Shown here piece after piece: positions 1-8,714 of a stretch of DNA of 64,000 nt. The position numbers and the translations under genes are program-made. Source of the DNA: an uncultured Sphaerochaeta sp. (lineage in GTDB: Bacteria; Spirochaetota; Spirochaetia; Sphaerochaetales; Sphaerochaetaceae); NCBI RefSeq assembly GCF_963676285.1, contig NZ_OY781063.1, forward strand, positions 186,001-250,000, written 5' to 3'. The notes beneath the pieces are model-generated. The model had not been told where the DNA came from, made no database searches, and saw only the letters and a program-made list of their open reading frames with translations. Position 1 is the stretch's first letter; every line of letters begins with the position of its first letter.

Positions 1-601
1 GCATACCAATAAGCTGTGGACGGATATCCTTGAGATACTCATCCAGGTAGTTGGCAGCAATCTCCCCTACAGGAACAATACGAAGCTTATCCCTCTTTCC
101 CAGCACCCGCAGTTTTCCATCCTGAAAATCGGAAACCTCAAGATTACATGCCTCACTAATTCTCAATCCGCAGGAGTAGATCAATTCAAAAAGGGTCCTA
201 TCCCGATATCCCAGAGGGGAGCTAATATCAATACTCTCAAGCAGTACATCAATCTGCTCCACGCTTGCCACCAGGGGAAGTGTGAGCGGTTTCTGTGAAT
301 GACTAATCAGGAGTACAGGGTTATCCTGCCTTATCTTCTGGAGCTGAAGAAAGGAAAAGAATGACCTAAGTGCACTGAGCGCCTTTGCAAGACTTGCAGG
401 ACTGAGGTTACGCTCCTTTCTCTCCCCGATCAGATAGGTTTCCAGTTGGGTTGCATCCACTCTCTCAAGCGGGATGGCTGTTTCCAGCAAACGAGACACT
501 TCGTATAGATAGACCGACAGCGTCGCCTGTGATAGACGACGCTGTATCATCAGATAATCCTCGTACTCTTCTAACAAGAGCTGGTCAACGGGGAGAACCA
601 T
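1..601 (-). CDS. Tyrosine site-specific recombinase, XerC/XerD type (C-terminal part outside window)
   Basis: About 200 residues of a tyrosine recombinase can be read; the C-terminal half lies beyond the left edge. Residues 1-85 look like the helical core-binding (SAM-like) domain, and the catalytic domain follows with the motif YSCGLRISEACNL near residue 150, whose Arg is the first catalytic residue of the family. The later H-x-x-R and Tyr nucleophile would lie outside. Xer proteins resolve chromosome dimers at dif together with the divisome. Its ATG lies 2 bp after the ftsZ stop, so it is probably the last gene of the division operon. XerC and XerD cannot be told apart from this part, and a phage-type integrase is less likely given the operon position. 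Confidence 0.88.
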   Translation of the reverse strand, partial: MVLPVDQLLLEEYEDYLMIQRRLSQATLSVYLYEVSRLLETAIPLERVDATQLETYLIGERKERNLSPASLAKALSALRSFFSFLQLQKIRQDNPVLLISHSQKPLTLPLVASVEQIDVLLESIDISSPLGYRDRTLFELIYSCGLRISEACNLEVSDFQDGKLRVLGKRDKLRIVPVGEIAANYLDEYLKDIRPQLIGM

Positions 602-603
602 GG

Positions 604-1848
604 TTATTTCTCTTCTGCTTTATTCCTGGAGTACCTCAGTACGGCAGGGATGGTATAGTCGTTGGAATTACTACCCGGCCCCTTGCCCAGTTGTTTCTGC
701 AGATCCTGCCAACGATTTACCTGGATAGCAGGGATTGGTTCCTCATCCTCCTGGGTGTTTTTGGCTGCAGGGGATTCTTCTTCCTGTCTCTTCTCGTCAA
801 CCTTTGCAGCGGCATAATGTCGTTTGACCATATCCATCTCAGGCACTTCAGCACCAACGACCTCTTCCTTCCGTTCAAAGCCAGTAGCCACCACTGTGAC
901 CTTTATCCGGTCACCCAGTTCAGGATTGAAAGCCTGACCAGCGATAATCAGGGCATCATCACTGCACTTGTCGGTTACCAACTCAACGACATCCTGGTAC
1001 TCCTGAAGGGTAAGGTTGTCACTGCCCGAGAGATTGACCAGAACACTCTTGGCCCCTTCTATACTTGCATTTTCCAGGAGGGGGTTGTTGATTGCCTGGC
1101 GAGCAGCATCGACTGCACGGTTGGCACCTTCACCAAACCCGATACCCATGAGCGCATCACCCTTGCCTTTCATGACAGTCCTGACGTCTGCAAAGTCAAT
1201 GTTGATTTCACCTGGTTCAGTAATCAGTTCGCTGATTCCCTGTACACCCATATACAAGACTTCATCCGCCATCAGGAAGGCTTGCTTGATAGGGGTATTG
1301 TTCTCCACGACCTTCAGCAAATATTGGTTGGGGATGATGATAAGGGTATCCACCTGCTTTCGCAGTTTCTCAATTCCGGCCTGTGCCAAGAGCAATTTTT
1401 TCTTCCCTTCGAAAGCGAACGGGGTGGTTACCACCGCAACGGTGAGGGCATTGCAGCTCTTGGCAATCTCAGCAACGATTGGGGCTGCACCGGTACCGGT
1501 TCCCCCTCCCATGCCGGCAGTAATAAAGACCATATCGGCATTCTCTATCTCCCGACGGATGTCTTCCTTGCTCTCCTGGGCGGCTTTCTCACCAACCTCG
1601 GGGACGCCCCCAGCGCCAAGCCCTCCGGTCAACTCCTTGCCGATGGGAAGACGGACCTGTGCGTTGGATCGCTGTAAGGCCTGCATATCAGTATTCATGG
1701 TAACGAACTGCACCTTTTTCAGGCCACTGGCAATCATACGATTAACCGCATTACCCCCAGCACCTCCTACCCCAAGCACCTTGATGACCGTGGCAGTGGT
1801 TTGTTCATCCTGAACCATATCCTCAACTTCAAACATTCCAAAATCCAT
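604..1848 (-). CDS. ftsZ: Cell division protein FtsZ
   Basis: A tubulin-like GTPase of 414 aa that polymerises into the cytoplasmic Z ring. The N-terminal nucleotide-binding motif GVGGAGGNAVN is near residue 27, the tubulin signature GGGTGTGAAP near 114, and the catalytic T7 loop region (NIDFADVRTVM) near 215. An acidic, variable linker follows, then a C-terminal tail with DYTIPAVLRYSRNK, which resembles the peptide that binds FtsA and other partners. Length is slightly above the usual 350-400 aa because of the linker. It lies 27 bp after ftsA, the usual order, and is followed within 2 bp by a Xer recombinase gene. Confidence 0.98.
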   Translation of the reverse strand: MDFGMFEVEDMVQDEQTTATVIKVLGVGGAGGNAVNRMIASGLKKVQFVTMNTDMQALQRSNAQVRLPIGKELTGGLGAGGVPEVGEKAAQESKEDIRREIENADMVFITAGMGGGTGTGAAPIVAEIAKSCNALTVAVVTTPFAFEGKKKLLLAQAGIEKLRKQVDTLIIIPNQYLLKVVENNTPIKQAFLMADEVLYMGVQGISELITEPGEINIDFADVRTVMKGKGDALMGIGFGEGANRAVDAARQAINNPLLENASIEGAKSVLVNLSGSDNLTLQEYQDVVELVTDKCSDDALIIAGQAFNPELGDRIKVTVVATGFERKEEVVGAEVPEMDMVKRHYAAAKVDEKRQEEESPAAKNTQEDEEPIPAIQVNRWQDLQKQLGKGPGSNSNDYTIPAVLRYSRNKAEEK

Positions 1849-1875
1849 ACTCTATTCCTTCGCCATTCGGCACGT

Positions 1876-3123
1876 TTAAAACAGTGTCCTGAAAAAACCT
1901 CTGAGCTTCGATACAGCCCCACCTTCCTTGCGACGCGTCCGTTCCTTGCGTGAACGTGTTCCGGTAGCAGTGTCCTTTACCCTACGAGCTTCACTCTTCA
2001 TCAAGCCGAGCACCGTGGTGTACTGGGGACTGATATAACTCCGATCCAAGCCCCCGATAGCCTCAGGGAACCCGAGGCGCGCTGGAAGCTGAAATATCTC
2101 ACTAGCCAGTTCGGTGACCCCACTGAGCAAGGCCCCGCCTCCAACCAATACCACTCCACCACCAAAGGAACCATGCACCTGGGCCTTCTCCAAGTCACTC
2201 TGCAATCTACTGAAGATTTCAGCCATTCTTGGTTCGATGACCTTGCTGAGCTCTTTCTTCGGCATTTTGATGGGAGGAAGGCCTCCCACCTGAGGGATAA
2301 GTACCATGTCTTCACTACTGACAGAAGGTACATAACTGTGACCACTTTCACATTTTATCTGCTCCGCAGTTCCCCGCGTCTTATTCAGAATGTAGGCAAT
2401 ATCGTTGGTGACAGCATCTCCTCCAAGGTTAACCCCACCAGTATAGACGGGAGCTCCATTGGTATATGCTATCATATTCGTGATACCACTGCCGATATTG
2501 ATAAGTATGGTACCCATCTCTTTTTCCTCACTGCTGAGCACAACCTCAGCATCAGCAAGGCTCTGTAATACCATTCTCTGCACGCTCAAACCAGAACGCT
2601 GGATGCACTTTCGCTCATTCTGGCAAATAGCTGAAGAAGCAGTTACGATCAGCACTCGGCTCTCGAGCCGATGCCCAAGCATATCGATTGGATCCTTGAT
2701 ACCCATCTGGCCATCAATCTGGAAGTCCTGAACCAAGGTATGAAGAATCTCTCGGTCCTGGGGTAGCTCGAACGCCCTGGCAACCTCAAGACTGCGAAAA
2801 ATATCTTCTCTTTTTATCTCCTGGTCCTTGCTATTGATCCCAACCACCCCGGTGCTGGGAATACCCACGATATTCTCCCCACCGATTCCGATGATGACCT
2901 CACTCATCTCCGCTCCTGCCTGGAGCTCTGCTTCGTTGATCACCGTTTGGATGGTCTTCAAGGTCTGCTCAATATTAACGATGGAACCGGCTCGGACTCC
3001 TTCACTGGAGTGCTCACAGATGCTGTCTACCATCAACTGGCCATCCCGGCTCACTGAGCCGATAACGCATCTAGTTCGGCTTGAGCCTATATCCAGTCCC
3101 ATCAACATCTTATCACCAGCCAT
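1876..3123 (-). CDS. ftsA: Cell division protein FtsA
   Basis: An actin-fold ATPase (about 415 aa) that tethers FtsZ to the membrane. The N-terminal phosphate-1 motif MGLDIGSSRTRCVIG, the SHS2 (1C) region after about residue 85 and the C-terminal GGGVVLVGGGALLSGV adenosine motif are visible. The last residues (SKLRGFFRTLF) form the expected amphipathic membrane-targeting helix. The chosen ATG at 3123 has GGGGG about 8 bases upstream; a longer frame from 3186 would overlap ftsQ by 35 bp and has no clear ribosome site. It sits between ftsQ and ftsZ. Confidence 0.97.
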   Translation of the reverse strand: MAGDKMLMGLDIGSSRTRCVIGSVSRDGQLMVDSICEHSSEGVRAGSIVNIEQTLKTIQTVINEAELQAGAEMSEVIIGIGGENIVGIPSTGVVGINSKDQEIKREDIFRSLEVARAFELPQDREILHTLVQDFQIDGQMGIKDPIDMLGHRLESRVLIVTASSAICQNERKCIQRSGLSVQRMVLQSLADAEVVLSSEEKEMGTILINIGSGITNMIAYTNGAPVYTGGVNLGGDAVTNDIAYILNKTRGTAEQIKCESGHSYVPSVSSEDMVLIPQVGGLPPIKMPKKELSKVIEPRMAEIFSRLQSDLEKAQVHGSFGGGVVLVGGGALLSGVTELASEIFQLPARLGFPEAIGGLDRSYISPQYTTVLGLMKSEARRVKDTATGTRSRKERTRRKEGGAVSKLRGFFRTLF

Positions 3124-3151
3124 TACAGCAACCCCCTTCTGGTCGGTCTCA

Positions 3152-3907
3152 TTACCTACGCACCAAACCCTCTCGATAGAGGTCATAACGCTTGTCTTCC
3201 GAGCTGAGGAAGGAGAGTGTATCCTTCTGGTCCTGTTGGGCCAGTGCTACGGCCGCTTGTATCTGGGCCGTCCCTACAGGCTCTCTCACCCAAATCTGGG
3301 CATTGAGAGAGGAGATTTCCAAAACCATCTTTCCAAAGCTGTTACTACTATTATTATCGTATTTTATACTTGTTATCAAGGTAGTTTTCTCTCCAAGGGA
3401 ATTTGCCAATTCCATAACCTGATGAAATGAGCGGTCAAGTCCATATGTTCTGAGCATCTGTGCATAAGATGGAGGTACCAGTATGGTAACCATCTCCTGT
3501 TTCCATGCATCAATATCTTCGGCAGGCAATCTCACCAATGCATTTCCCTCAACCAGATAGGTCTCTAACCCATCAGTGGTCTGCACCAGGGCAGGACTTT
3601 CCACCAAGGAAACGGTTGCTTCCAAAGAGGAAGGTAATGCTCTTTTTAGCTCCAAGGATTTGATTGTCGGGTATGAGCCCAACTCCCGTTCGAGACGATT
3701 GAAATTCAGTTCAAAAAGAGAGAGTCCAACAAAGGTTGTCAGATGTTCCTTGAGTGAAGCGGGAATTCTTTCCCTACCACTTTCTGAAACAACCTTGATT
3801 GTGGTGATCTTGAACTGCGGGACTGTGCGCAGTGCAATGAATACAAGAAACACAACCAAGGGGAGAATCATAGCGGTCAACTTCACCCCAATCGGTATGC
3901 GTCTCAT
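3152..3907 (-). CDS. ftsQ: Cell division protein FtsQ/DivIB-like (POTRA domain)
   Basis: A 251-aa bitopic protein with a short positively charged N-terminus (MRRIPIGVK), one membrane segment at about residues 9-27, and an outside domain starting as a POTRA-like fold (the run FKITTIKVVSESGRERIP, then SLKEHLTTFVGLSLFELN). FtsQ recruits the FtsB/FtsL complex and helps activate the SEDS synthase FtsW in other bacteria. The start overlaps the ftsW stop by 4 bp (ATGA), and ftsA follows. The family is weakly conserved in sequence, so the call rests on topology, the POTRA-like start and cluster position. Confidence 0.9.
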   Translation of the reverse strand: MRRIPIGVKLTAMILPLVVFLVFIALRTVPQFKITTIKVVSESGRERIPASLKEHLTTFVGLSLFELNFNRLERELGSYPTIKSLELKRALPSSLEATVSLVESPALVQTTDGLETYLVEGNALVRLPAEDIDAWKQEMVTILVPPSYAQMLRTYGLDRSFHQVMELANSLGEKTTLITSIKYDNNSSNSFGKMVLEISSLNAQIWVREPVGTAQIQAAVALAQQDQKDTLSFLSSEDKRYDLYREGLVRR

Positions 3908-5139
3908 TCAACGCCCCCTTGGGAGGGAAACTGAATCGCTGCTCGCTCCTCTTTGCCCAAGGAACTCTTGTACAGTGGTATCCTGCCACTGCTAATCAGT
4001 AGAATTCGATAAAGCATCGCACAGCTCAATAGTACCACCAGGATGTTTGTTCCCCCTTGGCTGAAGAACGGCAGAGGGATACCGGTGGGCGGCAACAATG
4101 CAGTTACCACTCCAAGATTCAGGATAGCTTGGAAGAGGATCATACTGGTCAAGCCAAAGGCCATCAAGCTGAGGAACCGATCCCTGTCCTGCATCCTGCG
4201 ACTCGCATGGTATCCAAGAATCGCAAACATGAGAAAGAGTGCAAGAATGAAAGCTCCACCCACAAGGCCCAACTCCTCGCAAACTGAGGCAAAAATGAAA
4301 TCACTCTGGACCTCTGGCAACAGTCCAAGCTTGTAAGAACCATTTCCCAGACCCACACCGAACAGTCCTCCTGACGAGATTGCCTTCAACCCGGTACTTA
4401 CCTGATAACTCATCCCACTAGGATCGAGGGAAGGAAACAGAAAAGAGAAAATTCGTTTGACCCGGTAGGATTGACTGAACATCGCAACAATCGCTGGGGG
4501 AACCAGGAAGGCAAGGAGAATGACCATATGAAGAATCCTGAACCCACTGGCGATCAACATGGCAAAACAGATAAACAGGAACAAGATCGCTGAAGAGTAG
4601 TCCCGCTGAAGAAAGATCAGCAAGGTAATCACCAAGCTGATCACTATGGGCAGACCGTGGCGAAGCAACATGGATTGGCCGCTGCGATCCTTCCTATGGT
4701 AGGCAGCAAAGAAAAGAATGATCCCTACTTTCGCAAACTCTGAAGGCTGGAAGGATGGAATAGGTCCGATCTGCAGCCAACGCTTGGAACCCAGACGCTC
4801 CTGACCAAAGGGAGTGAAGAGGGTCATCAGGAGGAGAATCATTGATACAACCAATATGAAATAGGAAATATTCTCTATCCAGCGAAGCGGTATAAAACGA
4901 ATGACAAACCATCCAACCACTGCCAAGGCTACGAACATCAATTGTCTTGTAAAGAAATAGTGATGAGGAAGCCCGTGTACCAATGCTTCATTGTATGAGG
5001 CGCTGTAGAGCATGATAAGCCCAAGAGAGGTGATTAGGATGACGACGCAAAGGAAAGTAAAGGCACTCAGGTTCCTACCGCCTTCCTCAAGTGGTGTTTC
5101 TTCCTGCCGCCAATCATCAAAATCTCTTCGTATATCCAT
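3904..5139 (-). CDS. ftsW: Cell division peptidoglycan polymerase FtsW (SEDS family)
   Basis: A polytopic membrane protein of about 411 aa with some ten membrane segments, a SEDS glycosyltransferase that polymerises lipid II at the septum. Typical motifs are present: GSKRWLQIG, FQPSEFAKVG, and LLPEVQSDFIFASVCEELG, which retains the Asp equivalent to the essential residue of E. coli FtsW. The C-terminal PLPFFSQGGTN motif is also present. A GTG at 5148 would overlap mraY, but the ATG at 5139 has AGGTGA at good distance and is preferred. In most bacteria FtsW works as a pair with the transpeptidase FtsI, and no ftsI is found in this cluster. Confidence 0.96.
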   Translation of the reverse strand: MDIRRDFDDWRQEETPLEEGGRNLSAFTFLCVVILITSLGLIMLYSASYNEALVHGLPHHYFFTRQLMFVALAVVGWFVIRFIPLRWIENISYFILVVSMILLLMTLFTPFGQERLGSKRWLQIGPIPSFQPSEFAKVGIILFFAAYHRKDRSGQSMLLRHGLPIVISLVITLLIFLQRDYSSAILFLFICFAMLIASGFRILHMVILLAFLVPPAIVAMFSQSYRVKRIFSFLFPSLDPSGMSYQVSTGLKAISSGGLFGVGLGNGSYKLGLLPEVQSDFIFASVCEELGLVGGAFILALFLMFAILGYHASRRMQDRDRFLSLMAFGLTSMILFQAILNLGVVTALLPPTGIPLPFFSQGGTNILVVLLSCAMLYRILLISSGRIPLYKSSLGKEERAAIQFPSQGGVE

Positions 5140-5144
5140 GGCAA

Positions 5145-6080
5145 TCACCTACTGATCAGCAGTGAGACTGCCGCAAACAACCAAGATACCAAGGTGAAAG
5201 CAACCACTATGCGGCTCTCTTTCACACCCTTAAGTTCATATGCATGGTGCAGTGGCGCGATGGTGAATACCTTTCGGCCAAATCGTCTGATGGAAATGAT
5301 CTGAATCAGGCTGGAAGCCAGTTCAAGCAGGAATAATCCACTGGCAAGAAACAGTACCAGCTCAGAGCCCATCAGCAGAGCTGACATTGCGATATATGCC
5401 CCAAGCGCATGGCTGCCACAGTCTCCCATGAAATAACGGGCAGGAGGAAGGTTGAAGATAAGGAAGGCAAGCAAGGAACCAAGCAATGCACTGGAAGCCA
5501 TACTCCCCGACTTCAAGGAAAGCATCACCAGCAAGAGAAGCATTGGAAGACTGCTTCCTGCAGCCAATGCATCAAGCCCATCGGTAATATTCACTGCATT
5601 CACGAAATAAAGGATGTACAGCAGGGCAAACAGGTAATAGCCAATACCCAGATCAAGTTGGATTACCACCAGATCGATATGGGTAATGAGCAGGTTCTGT
5701 CCCTTGGCCAGAACCAGAAGCAAGAGGGCTCCCTGGATCTGCAACAACAGTTTCACTAACGATGGCAAGCCATCGCCATTGGAGTGTTTGCTCTTCATAT
5801 GGTCATCCAGGAAACCGATACCGGCAAAGATAACCAAGGCAAGCAAGGGAAACAACACCTGCGGATTGGAAAGCGAAGGGTCAAAGAGGGAAACCAACAA
5901 GGTTCCCAAGGTGAAAGCCAAGCCTCCAAGGACGGGAGTCCCAGCCTTTTGCTTCTGAAAGGCCCTCAGCTCCGGTTTGACCGCAATGTCGCTCTGTTTT
6001 ACAAAAGATAACAGAACCTTCGAGATAACGAAGGTTACGACAAAGGAGAGCACAAACAGGAGCAACAACCTATCAGGCAT
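5145..6080 (-). CDS. mraY: Phospho-MurNAc-pentapeptide transferase MraY
   Basis: An integral membrane enzyme (311 aa, at the short end for the family) that transfers phospho-MurNAc-pentapeptide to undecaprenyl phosphate, making lipid I. Conserved parts are visible: the aspartate pair in GFLDDHMKSK, NAVNITDGLD, GDCGSHALGAY and the C-terminal APLHHAYELKG. In the last motif the usual HHH reads HHA, near residue 277. The gene overlaps murF by 8 bp and stops at the ftsW start region, so all three are probably translated from one message. The usual neighbours murD and murG are not between mraY and ftsW. Confidence 0.96.
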   Translation of the reverse strand: MPDRLLLLFVLSFVVTFVISKVLLSFVKQSDIAVKPELRAFQKQKAGTPVLGGLAFTLGTLLVSLFDPSLSNPQVLFPLLALVIFAGIGFLDDHMKSKHSNGDGLPSLVKLLLQIQGALLLLVLAKGQNLLITHIDLVVIQLDLGIGYYLFALLYILYFVNAVNITDGLDALAAGSSLPMLLLLVMLSLKSGSMASSALLGSLLAFLIFNLPPARYFMGDCGSHALGAYIAMSALLMGSELVLFLASGLFLLELASSLIQIISIRRFGRKVFTIAPLHHAYELKGVKESRIVVAFTLVSWLFAAVSLLISR

Positions 6081-7470
6081 ACCTCATCGGCCTCCTTGCA
6101 GCATATTCAGTGAGGGACGGAATAAGCCGTTCCATACCAACTGAGCGAGAGGCCTTGAGTAAGAACAGGTCACCCCGGTTGCTCTGCCTCCCAACAATAT
6201 GTTCCAACTCCTCGAAGTTCTCAGTAAATGAGACTTTCTCTGCATATCCTTGACGTCTAAGCTGGCTTGCCGCCTCTTTCATTTCACTTCCATAGAGGTA
6301 AGCCTTACCGAAGGAAGACTTTGTAAGCAGATTTGCAACCGATCGGTGAGCAAACCGGGACTGTTTTCCCAGTTCCTTCATTGGACCGAGCACAACCTTC
6401 TTCTCCCCCTCCCACCTGAGGCTGGAGATATAGGAGAGAATACTCCTGGTGGAATCCAAGCTGGCATTGTAGGAGTCATCGATAATGGTGATGTCACTAC
6501 GGTATACCGAGCTTCTTCCCTGCATCGGGGTAAATCCCTCCAATGCGTTGGCGATTTCCCTTGGACTGGCCCCAAGATAGGTTCCTATGGCAATTGCACC
6601 AACGACATCTTCAAGCAAATGCTTTCCTACAGCCCTGATCTGGAAGGTTTCCCCTTCATAGGTCACCAACCAGCCTTCCAACCCAAGGTCAACAGCCTTC
6701 ACTGCTTCACCATCATAGCGGAGCAGTGTTCTTGAGGCTTGTTTCTCAATGCTTGGCAGATGCTTGCAGGAACGACTGACAAACCCTGCTTCGATCCCTG
6801 GATGGAAAATCTTGGCCTTCTCCTGGGCGATAATCTCCTGGCTCCCAAATTTCTCAAGATGGGAAATCCCAATATTTGTGAGAAGTGCAATATCGGGTTT
6901 GAGGATTGAAACCATTCTATCCATCTCCCCGACATGATCGATACCCATCTCAAAGATCCCATAGCGGCTTTGCTTCTCCAAAGAGAAGGTGCTCAGGGGA
7001 AGTCCATACTCACTGTTGAGATTCCCAGGGGTCTTTGCTGTCGGGCCGAGTTGCCCTGCAATGCATGCAATGGCTTCCTTGGTGGTACTCTTCCCGCAAC
7101 TGCCGGTGATACCCACCGTTTTTAGTTGGGGGAACAAGGAGAGGTAGAAACGGGATAATGCATGCAGACTGGCAAGTACGTCTTCACTGGCTAGAACTGC
7201 ACAGTCACACAAGTGCAAGGCTTCCTGTGCACGTTCAGTAGGCACAACAACTGCAGCAGCCCCTTTATCTGATACTGACTTGATGTACGTAAAACCGTCG
7301 GTACGTTCCCCTTTCAAGGCAAAGAACAAGCTTCCCTTGCTGCAGAGCCTGCTGTCAATCTGCACATCAATAATGCGCGAGGAACCACCTCTGATGCATG
7401 TTGCCTGACAAAGGGGGGAAATGGATGAAGGAGTAAAGGAGAACTGGTCTATATGTTGGTAGGTGTTCAT
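6073..7470 (-). CDS. murF: UDP-MurNAc-tripeptide--D-alanyl-D-alanine ligase MurF
   Basis: A cytoplasmic ATP-dependent Mur ligase of 465 aa that adds D-Ala-D-Ala to the UDP-MurNAc tripeptide. The N-terminal domain has the substrate-binding stretch IDVQIDSRLCSKGSLFFALKG; the central ATPase has the P-loop GITGSCGKSTTKEA near residue 120, and LTNIGISHLEKFGS and YNASLDS follow in the middle and C-terminal domains. This pattern fits MurF better than MurE or MurC. It overlaps the small ftsL-like gene by 4 bp at its start and mraY by 8 bp at its end. murE, usually the upstream partner, is missing here. Confidence 0.95.
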   Translation of the reverse strand: MNTYQHIDQFSFTPSSISPLCQATCIRGGSSRIIDVQIDSRLCSKGSLFFALKGERTDGFTYIKSVSDKGAAAVVVPTERAQEALHLCDCAVLASEDVLASLHALSRFYLSLFPQLKTVGITGSCGKSTTKEAIACIAGQLGPTAKTPGNLNSEYGLPLSTFSLEKQSRYGIFEMGIDHVGEMDRMVSILKPDIALLTNIGISHLEKFGSQEIIAQEKAKIFHPGIEAGFVSRSCKHLPSIEKQASRTLLRYDGEAVKAVDLGLEGWLVTYEGETFQIRAVGKHLLEDVVGAIAIGTYLGASPREIANALEGFTPMQGRSSVYRSDITIIDDSYNASLDSTRSILSYISSLRWEGEKKVVLGPMKELGKQSRFAHRSVANLLTKSSFGKAYLYGSEMKEAASQLRRQGYAEKVSFTENFEELEHIVGRQSNRGDLFLLKASRSVGMERLIPSLTEYAARRPMRYA

Positions 7471-7811
7471 TGGCTACTCCTTGAGATGGGGAGCATTGCC
7501 ACGGCCTTGATTGGTTGGAATACAATTCCCTCTCTCCAGGCACCGTCAGCCAACGACTCGGGCATACTTAGTGAGGAAATGCTGGCACGCAGGACCTGTT
7601 GTTCCTCTTCCAATGCCTGGCGATTCTCCAAGAGTGTCTGATATTCCACTTCAAGCGAGCGATTGATCCCCCGCTGCCAGAGCGGCAGGAAGATTGCTAC
7701 CATCAGGAGAAGTAGCATGACCAGAATCATGGCGTGCTGAAGGCGCTCAGCGTAGCGAGGTTTAGCAGACGGCTGTCTGTCAATCTCCACGGTGTACCAG
7801 TCATGTACCAT
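7467..7811 (-). CDS. ftsL: FtsL-like small bitopic division protein
   Basis: A 114-aa protein with a polar N-terminus, one membrane helix at about residues 27-45 (AMILVMLLLLMVAIFLPLW) and a following heptad-like coiled coil (LLENRQALEEEQQVLRASIS). This is the topology of FtsL, which bridges FtsQ/FtsB and FtsW/FtsI. Its place between rsmH and the next mur gene is the standard ftsL position. FtsL sequences diverge strongly, so the assignment comes from topology and order. It ends over the murF start by 4 bp. In the usual order ftsI would come next, but murF follows directly. Confidence 0.85.
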   Translation of the reverse strand: MVHDWYTVEIDRQPSAKPRYAERLQHAMILVMLLLLMVAIFLPLWQRGINRSLEVEYQTLLENRQALEEEQQVLRASISSLSMPESLADGAWREGIVFQPIKAVAMLPISRSSQ

Positions 7812-7823
7812 AGCTCGCCTCCT

Positions 7824-8714
7824 TTACAGCTTTTCTATGATTCTCAGTTTTGCACTCCTGCTTGCTGGATTCTCACTTACTTCTTGCTCACTGGGTATCA
7901 GGGGTTTTTTTGTAAGGATCTTTATGGTTGCCTCACTCCCCTCTGCCATTCCCTTGAACAACCACTTCACCGGCCGGTCCTCCAATGAATGGAAGCTTAT
8001 GACTGCAAGTCTTCCTCCACTCCTCAAGGCCTGTACGGCACCTTTTAGTGCCGGTTCAATTCTATCCAGCTCGCGGTTCACCTCGATTCGGATAGCCTGA
8101 AAGCTTCGGGTGGCTGGATGAATCCTTCCATAGCGATAGTTGGGGGGAACTGATTTGTAGATGATGGAAGCCAGTTCCTCACTACCGGTTATCCTATGGA
8201 GCTTGCGTGCCTCTACGATTGCCCGGGCAATACGACGGGAGTATCGTTCCTCGCCGAATTGATAGATGACATCAGCCAGACGTTTTTCCTGGTATCCGTT
8301 CACCACATCCTGGGCACTGATGGGGGCATCCTTGTCCAGTCTCATATCGAGCTCTTCACCCTTCCTGAATGAGAAACCGCGTTCGGACTCTTCAAAGTGA
8401 AAGCTGGAAATACCCAGGTCAAAGAGAACCAGATCCAGGTCCTGCTGCCCATATTCAGAGAAGAAATCATCAAACCAGATATTCCTGGGGGTAAAACGTT
8501 CACCAAAGGGTTCCATCCGCTTGATCGCTTTCTTCTGGATTTCACGGTCACGATCCAGTCCTGTCACTTCCAGGTTTGGGTATTTGGAGAGGAAGAGGAA
8601 AGTATGTCCGCCTTCCCCACAGGTACAGTCGACCATCTTCGCCGGCCGATCATTTGGTGGTACCAAGTACTCGAGGATTTCTTGGGTCATTACCGAGTAG
8701 TGAACGTACTCCAT
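7824..8714 (-). CDS. rsmH: 16S rRNA (cytosine-1402-N4)-methyltransferase RsmH
   Basis: An SAM-dependent methyltransferase of 296 aa (formerly MraW) that methylates N4 of C1402 in the 16S P-site region. The N-terminal HYSVMTQEILEYL, the SAM motif DCTCGEGGHT near residue 29, the LFDLGISSFHF motif, and PATRSFQAIRIEVNRELD with FHSLEDRPVK near the C-terminus are all typical. The start overlaps the mraZ stop by one base (TGATG), so translation is probably coupled. Standard second gene of the dcw cluster. Confidence 0.97.
   Translation of the reverse strand: MEYVHYSVMTQEILEYLVPPNDRPAKMVDCTCGEGGHTFLFLSKYPNLEVTGLDRDREIQKKAIKRMEPFGERFTPRNIWFDDFFSEYGQQDLDLVLFDLGISSFHFEESERGFSFRKGEELDMRLDKDAPISAQDVVNGYQEKRLADVIYQFGEERYSRRIARAIVEARKLHRITGSEELASIIYKSVPPNYRYGRIHPATRSFQAIRIEVNRELDRIEPALKGAVQALRSGGRLAVISFHSLEDRPVKWLFKGMAEGSEATIKILTKKPLIPSEQEVSENPASRSAKLRIIEKL

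Noticed and set aside
451..1677. Plus-strand open frame of 408 codons opposite ftsZ
   Set aside because: It is a mirror frame of ftsZ and the recombinase, without family similarity or ribosome site.
3123..3186. Longer FtsA start at 3186
   Set aside because: It would overlap ftsQ by 35 bp, has no ribosome site, and adds residues unlike FtsA.
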